Shown here piece after piece: positions 1 through 8,900 of a stretch of 52,922 nucleotides of DNA (its first letter is position 1; every line of letters starts with the position of its first letter). Below the pieces are notes generated by a model. That model was not told the origin of the DNA. It saw only the letters and a program-made list of their open reading frames with translations, and made no database searches. The position numbers and the translations under genes are program-made. Origin of the DNA: Flavobacteriales bacterium (GTDB lineage Bacteria > Bacteroidota > Bacteroidia > Flavobacteriales_C > GCA-002722245); the NCBI GenBank assembly GCA_947444925.1, contig CANFBW010000020.1, forward strand, positions 1 through 52,922. The letters run 5' to 3'.

Positions 1-246
1 CAAAGCTTTGCGATCCCCGATTGAAAATCCGTGTGCTTCAACAGTGTGCAGTCCAGTCCTGAATTCGTCACTTGTTGCTTTACGACCCAATAAGGAGATG
101 TACAATTTATTGACGTAATTTTCTTTGGTCACCGACTCCACTGTATCGTCAATCGGCGCCTGGTTTCCGCCCACCACAATAGGATCTTTTGTGCATGCAG
201 CAAAAGTCAAAAAAGCTATAAACACCAAAAAGCGAGGGCGAATCAT
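1..246 (-). CDS. Putative lipoprotein, 5' end only (runs off the window)
   Basis: On the minus strand an ATG at 246 opens a frame that stays open to base 1, giving 82 residues of an incomplete protein. It starts with a short basic, hydrophobic stretch ending FAAC, a typical lipobox, so the mature protein would begin at Cys19 and be lipid-anchored. The following residues (YVNKLYISLLGRK, near 48-60) resemble the 'LY..LLGR' pattern seen at the start of DUF1549- and DUF4214-like domains, but too little is present to name a family. It is divergent from the large gene at 324, with 77 bases between the starts. Function not recognised. Confidence 0.7.
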   Translation of the reverse strand, partial: MIRPRFLVFIAFLTFAACTKDPIVVGGNQAPIDDTVESVTKENYVNKLYISLLGRKATSDEFRTGLHTVEAHGFSIGDRKAL

Positions 247-323
247 TGTTTCAAGATAAAAAATATTAATCCTTCTGCAAAACAAGACTGCTAAAAAGAC
301 AAAGAGTTGCTATATTCGTTAGC

Positions 324-3300
324 ATGAGACGCCTCGTTATTTTGCTCTTCCTATTTTCATTTTCACTATCAGCCCAATTTTACAACGGGACGCAAATTGA
401 ATTTGGCAAAAACAGAGTGCAATACAATGATTTTTTATGGTCGTATTACCGCTACACAAAATTTGACCTGTACTTCTATACTGAAGGCAAGGAACTCGCT
501 GATTATACTGCACTTAGCGCCGATTCTGCTGTGAATGAACTCGAAACTTTTTTCGACTATCAGATACAAGAAAAATTTGAAATCGTTATTTACAATTCCT
601 ACCACCGTTACATGCAAAGCAACTTGGGCAACTTGGCCGATGAGCGCCAAGACATGGGCAGTGTTTCGCGAATGGTTGGAAACAAACTTTTTGTTTACTA
701 CAACGGCTCTCACGCCGCGTTGATGAAAAATATCAGAGCAGGTATTTGCAGCATACTCATCAACAAACTCGTTTATGGTGAAAACATCAGCGACCGTGTC
801 AAGAGCGCGAGTGTTGAAGCGCTTCCCGATTGGTTTTATTTGGGACTTGTTTCCCTGCTCACTGAACAGCACAGCGCATTGCTTAACAACCAACTCAAAG
901 AAGCGCTCACGCAAAAAAAACTCAGCAATTTCAATAGACTAAGCGGCGACGAAGCACGCATTGCTGGCCACGCTATTTGGCAATACATTGTTGACACTTA
1001 TGGCTGGGACAATGTTGCGCGACTCTTATACATGACCAAAGCAGCGCACACCGTTGATGATGCGTTTGTTTTTATTTTAGGGAAAACCGCAGAAAATTTG
1101 ATAGATGATTGGAGAGAAGCACAAATTAAATTGTTTGTCGATGAAGCCAAAACGCAAAACACAGTAGAATCCAGTTTCGAACTGCCCATCAAAACAAAAA
1201 AAAACAGAATCTACAACCAATTACAAGCTTCACCAAATGCAAAGCATGTGGCTTACACCAGCAATCAATCGGGACAAATAAAAGTATGGCTGAGCGATGT
1301 TAGCGCAAAAAAAACAAAACGCATTTTTAAAAAAGGACATACACTCGATTTGCCTATTGACCGCACCTATCCTTTGCTTTGCTGGCATCCGAGTGGAGAA
1401 CTACTGTCGGTCTTCTTTGAAAGCAAGGGTCAAATACAATGGTGGATCTATTCACTAAAAGACAAAAAATTTCAAAAAAATAAAATCTTCCATTTCGAAC
1501 AGCTCACCAGCGCAGCGTATTCTCCCAATGGGAAAAAAATAGTGTTAGCTGCTGTTTACAAAGGGAAATCCGACATTTACGTTTACGATATACAAAGTGC
1601 TTTTCAGGAAAGCATTACCAATGACTATTTCGATGACGCGCAGGCACAGTTCATCAATGACGGAAGATCCATCGTTTTTGCTTCTAATAGAAACAACGAT
1701 ACCCTATCAGCCGCTGGCAACAAAAACATACTCTATAATGAAAATGCCGACCTCTTTGTTTACAACTACAGTGCAAAAAAATCAATGCGCTTTGAAAATC
1801 AAATAGTACAACGCGTGACAAATACCGCCACAGCAAATGAACTCTTACCAATGCCGCTCAACAACAATGAAATCATTTACATTTCAAACGAAAATGGTAT
1901 TTACAACCGTTACATAGCGCGCTTCGACAGCGCAATTACGCACATCGACACCACCACTCACTATCGTTATTTTACGCACATTGCTCCCTGCAGCAATTAC
2001 AACAGAAATATCTCCTTTCTATCGAGCACAAGCAATTCAACAGTACTTACCCAAATACTGCGATACAAGGGAAAAGACCACTTGATGCTTTTGCCAAAAA
2101 GCGATATTCACCCCGGCAAAACATCTGCATTAGTAGGTACATATTTCGCAAAGGAAATTCTCAAAAAAAACGTCGACAGTATTGCCACCAATGACTTATC
2201 GCAAAACAACGATGCTTATAAAAACAACGACAGAGACATTGAGCGTTTTCGCAATGACCCCGATTTTATCGACATATTCAATTATACATTTGAAAGTGAC
2301 AAATCAGAAATAAAAACGAAACAAAAAGTCGAAGAACATACTGCTGTACCCGAACAAAAAACAAAAACAAATCCCCACAAATACAATCCTTCTGCCGCCA
2401 CATCACGCGCCAAAGAATGGATTTACGAACCCACCTTCAAAGCCGATTATGCCGTAGCCGAGCTCAACAACAACTATATCAATCCCATTTACCAGCGCTA
2501 CACAGGAGGTGGAGCCTTTGCGAATGCAGGTATCAGTCCCCTCATTAAATTTGGCACCGCCGACTTGCTCGAAGATTATTTTATCGTTGGCGGGTTTCGC
2601 TTTTCGGGACAGCGCAACAACGAAGTTTTTTTGAGTTTTGAAAACCGCAAAAAACAACTCGACCACCACTATGTTTTTTACCGCCGATTGAATGAGTATG
2701 CCGACCGTACCAACAATGTGCTTTACCAAAATGCCACGTACGAAGCCACTTACAAAGCGTCCTACCCCTTCAGCATTGTGAGCAGAATCGCTGGTTCGGG
2801 CACCCTTCGCTATGACGATTTGCAGGCCTTGGCCAGCGACTACAAATCACTAACTACCCAATCAACTCGCAACTACAGAACAGTATTGCGAGGCGAATAT
2901 GTTTTTGACGCCACGCGGGAACGCGACTTAAACATTAGATACGGTTCACGTTTTAAAGCCTTCGGCGAGTACTACCAACAAATTGATAAAATCAATAAAA
3001 ATACATTTGTACTGGGTGCTGATTACCGTCACTACTTCTCCATTTACAAAAATTTAATTTTCGCCGGTCGTTTAGCTGGATCTGTATCGGCGGGAAGTGA
3101 GCGACTCCTATATTATTTAGGAGGTGTCGACGGCTGGATAAGTCCGCAATTCAACAACGAAGCCGTTTCCAAACTGGGCGCCAACCAACAATACGCCTTT
3201 CAAACCTTGGCATGTCACCTGCGCGGCTTCATACAAAATGTACGCAACGGCTCCAATTTCGCTGTGCTAAATGCTGAATTGCGTTGGCCGATCGTGAAAC

Positions 3301-3626
3301 ATTTTTACCACAAACCGCTTTCTTCCGACTTCTTGAAAAACATCCAAGTCATAGGCTTTCTGGATGCTGGGACAGCATGGTCGGGCATTTCTCCTTTCTC
3401 CGAAAGCAACTCACTCAACAACCAAAACATTGTTTTGGGAGGCCCCGCATATACAGGTATTATCACTTTAAAAAGCCAACGCGATCCAATGGTGGCAGGC
3501 TATGGTTTTGGTTTGCGCACCCTCCTTTGGGGCTATTTTATTCGCGCCGATTGGGCTTGGGGCATTGAGGATGCTTACTTTAAAAAAGACAATGTGTTCT
3601 ACTTTTCAGTTAATTATGACTTTTAA
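324..3626 (+). CDS. Outer-membrane barrel protein with degenerate peptidase-MA-like and beta-propeller domains
   Basis: The 1100-residue protein has a signal peptide (about 1-17, ending SLSA-Q). Residues about 30-280 resemble the peptidase-MA-like (gluzincin) fold: 'MKNIRAGICSILINKL' (134-149) sits where HExxH is expected, and PDWFYLGL (168-175) sits where the usual 'PxWFxEGxAxY' segment carries a Glu. Both zinc-ligand positions are lost. Residues about 295-600 hold TolB/PD40-type propeller blades ('YSPNGKKIVLAAV', 'IYVYDI'). After a low-complexity polar linker (about 640-700), the last 380 residues look like an Omp85/surface-antigen barrel ('LNAELRWPI', 'GFLDAGTAWSG', aromatic C-terminus NYDF). 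It probably sits in the outer membrane with periplasmic domains. Role unknown. The ATG at 324 directly precedes the signal peptide. Confidence 0.75.
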   Translation: MRRLVILLFLFSFSLSAQFYNGTQIEFGKNRVQYNDFLWSYYRYTKFDLYFYTEGKELADYTALSADSAVNELETFFDYQIQEKFEIVIYNSYHRYMQSNLGNLADERQDMGSVSRMVGNKLFVYYNGSHAALMKNIRAGICSILINKLVYGENISDRVKSASVEALPDWFYLGLVSLLTEQHSALLNNQLKEALTQKKLSNFNRLSGDEARIAGHAIWQYIVDTYGWDNVARLLYMTKAAHTVDDAFVFILGKTAENLIDDWREAQIKLFVDEAKTQNTVESSFELPIKTKKNRIYNQLQASPNAKHVAYTSNQSGQIKVWLSDVSAKKTKRIFKKGHTLDLPIDRTYPLLCWHPSGELLSVFFESKGQIQWWIYSLKDKKFQKNKIFHFEQLTSAAYSPNGKKIVLAAVYKGKSDIYVYDIQSAFQESITNDYFDDAQAQFINDGRSIVFASNRNNDTLSAAGNKNILYNENADLFVYNYSAKKSMRFENQIVQRVTNTATANELLPMPLNNNEIIYISNENGIYNRYIARFDSAITHIDTTTHYRYFTHIAPCSNYNRNISFLSSTSNSTVLTQILRYKGKDHLMLLPKSDIHPGKTSALVGTYFAKEILKKNVDSIATNDLSQNNDAYKNNDRDIERFRNDPDFIDIFNYTFESDKSEIKTKQKVEEHTAVPEQKTKTNPHKYNPSAATSRAKEWIYEPTFKADYAVAELNNNYINPIYQRYTGGGAFANAGISPLIKFGTADLLEDYFIVGGFRFSGQRNNEVFLSFENRKKQLDHHYVFYRRLNEYADRTNNVLYQNATYEATYKASYPFSIVSRIAGSGTLRYDDLQALASDYKSLTTQSTRNYRTVLRGEYVFDATRERDLNIRYGSRFKAFGEYYQQIDKINKNTFVLGADYRHYFSIYKNLIFAGRLAGSVSAGSERLLYYLGGVDGWISPQFNNEAVSKLGANQQYAFQTLACHLRGFIQNVRNGSNFAVLNAELRWPIVKHFYHKPLSSDFLKNIQVIGFLDAGTAWSGISPFSESNSLNNQNIVLGGPAYTGIITLKSQRDPMVAGYGFGLRTLLWGYFIRADWAWGIEDAYFKKDNVFYFSVNYDF

Positions 3627-3688
3627 GTATGCACAGCCTCTACAAAGCACACTGAAGCAAGCGGAAATTTATTAATTTTACGCCCACT

Positions 3689-4564
3689 ATGAAAATCGGA
3701 ATCATACAACAATCGAACAGCGCAGACATCGCTTCCAATATTTCAAAACTGGAAAAAAACATCCGCGCCTGTGCCGCTCAAGGTGCTGAATTGGTGCTTT
3801 TGCAAGAACTACACAATGCCTTGTATTTCTGCCAAACAGAAGATACAGCACAATTTGATTTGGCAGAAAGCATTCCTGGTCCATCCACAGATAAATATGG
3901 CAAACTCGCCAAAGAACTCGGCATTGTATTGGTAACTTCTCTTTTTGAAAAAAGAGCTGCTGGTTTGTACCACAATACCGCGGTTGTTTTTGAAAAAGAC
4001 GGATCCATAGCTGGAAAGTACCGTAAAATGCACATTCCCGACGATCCTGCATACTACGAAAAATTTTATTTCACTCCAGGCGACCTCGGCTTTGAACCCA
4101 TTCAAACTTCCGTTGGGAAATTGGGCGTGTTAATTTGTTGGGACCAATGGTATCCGGAAGCAGCTCGACTCATGGCTCTCGCTGGTGCTGAATTGCTGAT
4201 TTACCCTACCGCCATCGGCTGGGAATCTTCTGACAGCGCCGAAGAAAAACAACGTCAACTTGACGCATGGATGACCGTTCAGCGCGGACATGCGGTCGCC
4301 AACGGACTGCACGTCATTACCACCAACCGCGTAGGGCATGAAAGCGATCCTTCTGCGCAAAGTAACGGCATTCAATTTTGGGGAAATTCTTTTGTAGCAG
4401 GACCTCAAGCCGAATTGCTTTTCCAGGGAAGTTCCGATAAAGAAGAAAATACGGTGCTCGACATTGATCTTGCACGCTCTGAAAAAGTGCGCCGCATTTG
4501 GCCCTTCTTCCGTGACCGACGCATTGATGCTTTTGACGATCTATTGAAACGATTTAGAGATTAA
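3689..4564 (+). CDS. aguB: N-carbamoylputrescine amidase (nitrilase superfamily)
   Basis: Hydrolyses N-carbamoylputrescine to putrescine, CO2 and ammonia, the last step of the agmatine route to polyamines, in the cytoplasm. The 291-residue length fits the family. The nitrilase catalytic triad is visible: Glu40 (LLQELHN), Lys113 (YRKMHIP) and Cys150 (GVLICWDQWYPE). The 'KMHIPDDPAYYEKFYFTPGD' segment is typical of the plant/bacterial carbamoylputrescine amidase clade and separates it from general carbon-nitrogen hydrolases. The usual partner, agmatine deiminase (aguA), is not in the window. It is probably co-transcribed with the mscS-type gene that begins 4 bases after its stop. The 62-base gap upstream holds no clear promoter. 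Confidence 0.9.
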   Translation: MKIGIIQQSNSADIASNISKLEKNIRACAAQGAELVLLQELHNALYFCQTEDTAQFDLAESIPGPSTDKYGKLAKELGIVLVTSLFEKRAAGLYHNTAVVFEKDGSIAGKYRKMHIPDDPAYYEKFYFTPGDLGFEPIQTSVGKLGVLICWDQWYPEAARLMALAGAELLIYPTAIGWESSDSAEEKQRQLDAWMTVQRGHAVANGLHVITTNRVGHESDPSAQSNGIQFWGNSFVAGPQAELLFQGSSDKEENTVLDIDLARSEKVRRIWPFFRDRRIDAFDDLLKRFRD

Positions 4565-4568
4565 TAAT

Positions 4569-5657
4569 ATGTTAGAAAAAATTGCCAGCTATTTTCCTCC
4601 TTTCCTGCAGGAAGTATATTTTAAAAACACAATCGCCATTTGGATTGTCGGTATAAGCGGTATTCTTTTGTCGATCGTGATCGCCAAAGTTATGTATTGG
4701 GTACTCTCGAACATCATCAAAAAATTGACCGCTAAAACCAAAAGCAATCTCGACGATTTGTTGATAGAGAAGCTAGAAGGTCCTGTTGCTTTTGCCATCG
4801 GATTATTTGGCATTTGGCTGTCTTTCGATGTACTTGTTTTGCCTGCAGGATTGACGAAGTTTTTAGATGGTGTCTTCTACATCTCAACAGTAATCAATAT
4901 TGCTTGGACTTCAACCCGACTCCTTGATGCACTAATTGATGAGTACATTGTGCCACTGACAGAAAAATCACAAAGTGATTTAGACGACCAGATCTTGCCC
5001 ATCATGCGCAAGGTACTCAAGGCAACCATTTGGATTTTAGCCGCCATCATCGGGCTTAGCAATGCAGGCTACGACGTAGGGGCCCTCATCACTGGCTTGG
5101 GAATTGGAGGTTTGGCTTTCGCCTTAGCTGCTCAAGACTCAGTGAAAAACCTCTTTGGTGGAATAACCATTTTTGTAGACAAACCTTTCAAAATTAAAGA
5201 CAGAGTCATTGCCTCTGGTCACGATGGCGTGATTGAAGAAATTGGCATCCGCAGCACGCGTTTGCGCACTTTAGACGGTCGACGCGTCACCATTCCAAAT
5301 TCTGTGTTTTCCAATACGAGCATTGAAAACATCTCCTCTGAACCCAACAAAAAAGTAACTGTAAATCTGGCTTTGCCCTACGACACCAGCTTCGACACAG
5401 TAAGTCTTGCTCTCGCAACGCTCAACGAAATTGCCAGCAGCAACGAAAACATTGAAAAAGATTTTACGGTCACATTTAATAAATTTTTAGACTCGGCACT
5501 CAACATTGAACTGGTGTACTTCATTCGCAAAAACAAAAACATTCCTCAAGCACTCACCGAAATGAATTTGAGCATCCTAAAAAACTTCAATGAAAAAGAA
5601 ATTGAGTTCGCCTTCCCCACACAAACTGTTTTTCACAAAGCACTAGCCCAAAAATAA
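4569..5657 (+). CDS. MscS-family mechanosensitive ion channel
   Basis: A 362-residue inner-membrane protein with hydrophobic segments at about 20-45, 70-90, 95-115 and 155-195. The last is the Gly/Ala-rich pore helix plus MscS signature: 'GLGIGGLAFALAAQDSVKNLFGG' (about 177-199) is followed by the beta-domain 'ITIFVDKPFKIKDRV' and 'RSTRLRTLDGRRVTIPNS'. The family opens on membrane tension to release osmolytes during hypo-osmotic shock. It starts 4 bases after aguB, so the two are probably one transcript, though no functional link is obvious. The sequence does not distinguish a pure osmotic valve from a regulated MscS homologue. Confidence 0.9.
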   Translation: MLEKIASYFPPFLQEVYFKNTIAIWIVGISGILLSIVIAKVMYWVLSNIIKKLTAKTKSNLDDLLIEKLEGPVAFAIGLFGIWLSFDVLVLPAGLTKFLDGVFYISTVINIAWTSTRLLDALIDEYIVPLTEKSQSDLDDQILPIMRKVLKATIWILAAIIGLSNAGYDVGALITGLGIGGLAFALAAQDSVKNLFGGITIFVDKPFKIKDRVIASGHDGVIEEIGIRSTRLRTLDGRRVTIPNSVFSNTSIENISSEPNKKVTVNLALPYDTSFDTVSLALATLNEIASSNENIEKDFTVTFNKFLDSALNIELVYFIRKNKNIPQALTEMNLSILKNFNEKEIEFAFPTQTVFHKALAQK

Positions 5658-5976
5658 TTGTGTAACATTTTACTAAAAATTACTCATTTCGATAAATAAG
5701 CATCGAAATACCGATGTATTGCGTGCCTCTTAAGCGCAACAAATAATTCATATTGACAACCAACATCTGCTCTATAGCAACAATTTACGCATTTCCATAT
5801 TGTTTCGTAAGTGCTAATAAGAAAAATTAACACGCTGAATATCAATTATTTACATTTTACTTTTTTACCTTTACACTTTGTTTTAATAGTATCTTTATTT
5901 AGATTTATACGTATTGCTGATTCGTTCGTCGAAAATAAAAGATGCACAAACCTGCTTTTGTTAAAGAAACTGCTGT
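5658..5976. other. Intergenic region, 319 bases
   Basis: This is AT-rich sequence between the mscS-type gene and the first T9SS cargo gene. It holds one perfect 8-bp inverted repeat (5686-5709, listed separately). I looked for the Bacteroidota promoter pattern (TTTG or TTG, about 20 bases, TAnnTTTG) and found no convincing match. An open frame from 5811 that overlaps the cargo gene has no protein-like features and is not called. No RNA gene is recognisable. Confidence 0.6.
5686..5709. repeat. 8-bp perfect inverted repeat downstream of mscS
   Basis: ATTTCGAT (5686-5693) and ATCGAAAT (5702-5709) form a perfect dyad around an 8-base loop. The stem is AT-rich and no T-run follows, so it is not a standard intrinsic terminator. 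It could be a weak RNA hairpin or a protein-binding dyad. A second short dyad, CATCG/CGATG (5701-5705 and 5712-5716), overlaps its right arm. Confidence 0.4.
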
Positions 5977-8900
5977 ATGATTATGCAACGCCACTTTCGC
6001 TATTTCATTGGACTACTTTTGTTCTGGTCCCTATCTATCCAAACATACGCTGCCAATTGGTACATTAACGACAATTCCTTACTTGGTGACATCTATACCT
6101 CAGCCATCGGTAACGATGGAACAGGCAATGGCAGCAAAGCACAGCCATATCTTACAGTAGGCTTTGTGGTCAGCAATAAAGTACTCGCTGGAGGGGATAC
6201 TGTATTTATTGACGCTGGTGATTACAGCGCACTTTGGACTTTCAATTCTAATGTCGACGGAGGCAGCGCGGGCAATCAATTGGTAATTCAAGGCGCGGGT
6301 GCAGCACTCACCAAAAATGTTTGGAACGGCGGACAAGGTTTGGTAGTTGGCAACGGAGCAGGAGCAGGCAATAGCTACATTACCTTCAATGACCTTTATG
6401 TTGAAACAACGGCAAACGCACAAACCGTGTATATCAATGCTTTCACCTCATATATTAACTTCAATCGCTGCTCCATTAAATCTTCTGTATCGGGAGGAGC
6501 AATGACCTTTATGTCGGCAAACAACTGCGCAGTGATTTCCTGCGACATCAGCACAATATACGACGGTATAAATTGTTACAACGGATCCAATCACGTATAC
6601 GATGGCAACACGATTACGCAGCGTGGTGGCTATACTCCCGGCAGCAACCACATTGGAATACTGATTACGGGAACTGCTGCATTTCCAGCACCGCAATTGG
6701 CTGACAATTGCATGATCAGCAGCAATAGAATCAGCGGTTTTAACTTCGGTCTTGATATACAGGAAGAAGGAATCAACAACACCTGGAAAAACAATTATGT
6801 GTGGAATAGCGAGTATGGTATTTTTTGTACCCAAGGTGGAGGTGGCACACATCCATCAAACACCTTTAAATTCAATTCAATCATTACCGATAAAGATTGC
6901 ATTTTTGGCACCACATTGAACTGGACTATTGTCAACAACATTTTGTACACCCTCGGCGGTGCGGGCTACTCCTGCCTACATCTTCAAACCAGTACACATG
7001 ACCCTTCTACCCTAAATTACAATTTGTATTATGCGCCAACCGGCAAAATTGTAAATAGGAATGGCAGTACTTATGCGACACTTGCGCTGTGGAAACCAGT
7101 GTTGAATACCGACGCTAACAGCTTGTCGGGAAACCCACTTTTTATCAGCAATAGCAACCTTGACATTACACTCCCATCACCTGCCGTAAATAAAGCTTTA
7201 ACAGACCTTAGTGTCACCGACGATGTCCGACGTCCAGCGATCGTTCGCCCCACAAGCAAACAAGACATCGGTGCCTTTGAAATCGAGTTTCCTTGTGGCG
7301 ACACGACATTGTCGCCGTCAATTCCTAATCGTTGCACTGGCGCAACAAATTTTAATTTAAATGACTTCATTGGAAGTGCTGATCCAGGTTCTTGGTCGAT
7401 ATTCAATGGTCCTGTTGGCTATACGGCAACTGTAGGGGTTGATGGACATACCTTTAATTGTAACAATAGTGCTGGAGGCATTTATACTGTGCGCCACACA
7501 TTGTCAACTGTCGTTCCCACTTGTCCCGCCTTTGCAGACAGAACCTTTACTTTGTACTCCCTACCAACTGTGACTTTAGTGCTTTCTGATGCGCTAATGT
7601 GCACCAATGAGGCGACACAAGCGATCACCACGGCAAGTCCTCTGGGCGGAACTTTCAGTGGCAGCGGCGTCAGTGGAAACAACTACGATCCCTCGCTAAC
7701 AGCGATAGGGCCGCACACAATAACATACACTTATACCGATGGAAATTTTTGCGCCAATAGTGCGAACGCAGTGATGACAGTTGCAGATACCACTGTTGTT
7801 ACGCTGATCTTAGCAGACGATAAAATATGCGTCAACGAAGCCCCACAGGCCATAACTGTTGCCAGTCCTGTGGGCGGAACATTTAGCGGAAGCGGTGTCA
7901 ACGGAAACAACTATGACCCAAGCGCCGCAAGTATTGGAACACATAAAATCACTTATACTTTTAGTAATGTCAACTCCTGCATCTCTAAAGCAAACGACGA
8001 CGTGACGGTGCTCGACACAACAGCCGTTAGCCTAATTTTAGCCGATGACAAAATGTGCATTAACGAAACGCCACAAGCCATAACAATAGCTAATCCTGCT
8101 GGGGGAACCTTCAGCGGAAGCGGTGTCAGCGGAAACAATTATGCCCCTTCGCTAACAACAGCAGGAATACACACCATTACCTATGCCTACACCGATGCTA
8201 ACACTTGTACTTCAAAGGCCAGTGATGTGATGACAGTGCTTGACACTACTGCTGTCTCCTTAATCTTAGCCGATGATAAAATGTGTGTCAACGAGGCAGC
8301 TCAAGCCATTACAGTAGTTAGTCCGACTGGGGGAACCTTTAGCGGAAGCGGTGTTAACGGAAACAACTACGACCCAAGTTCTACAACTGTTGGAGCGCAC
8401 ACCATTACTTATGCGCTTCCCAATGCAAATACTTGCACTTCAAAAGCAAGTGACGTGATGACTGTATTTGATACTACCGCGGTCACCTTAATTTTAGCGG
8501 ATGACAAAATGTGTATCAACGAAGCCTCTCAAACCATAACTGTAGTGAGCATTACAGGCGGTGTTTTAAGCGGAAGCGGTGTCAGCGGAAACAATTACGA
8601 CCCAAGCAGCACAACTGCCGGGGCACATACCATTACTTATACTTTTAGTAACGCAAATTCGTGCATATCTGCAGCAAGCGATATTATGACAGTGCTAGAC
8701 ACCACCGCTCTTTCACTAATTTTAGCCGACGATAAAATGTGTGTCAATGAAGCGCCACAAGCCATCAGCGTGGTCAACATAGCAGGGGGAATTTTTAGTG
8801 GAAGCGGTGTTAGCGGAAACAACTACGATCCAAGTGCAACAACAGCGGGAGCACATACTATCAAATACACTTTCGTCGATGCAAACACGTGTACATCGGT

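Noticed and set aside
311-318. TATATTCG before the 324 gene, TATTTTCG before 42915 and 51586, as possible -7 boxes
   Set aside because: Each has a mismatch in the TTTG part and no convincing -33 partner, so they were not called as promoters.
5811-6068. Open frame of 85 codons before the beta-helix cargo gene
   Set aside because: Hydrophobic and low in protein-like character, overlaps the real signal peptide in another frame, and has no start signal or recognisable domain.
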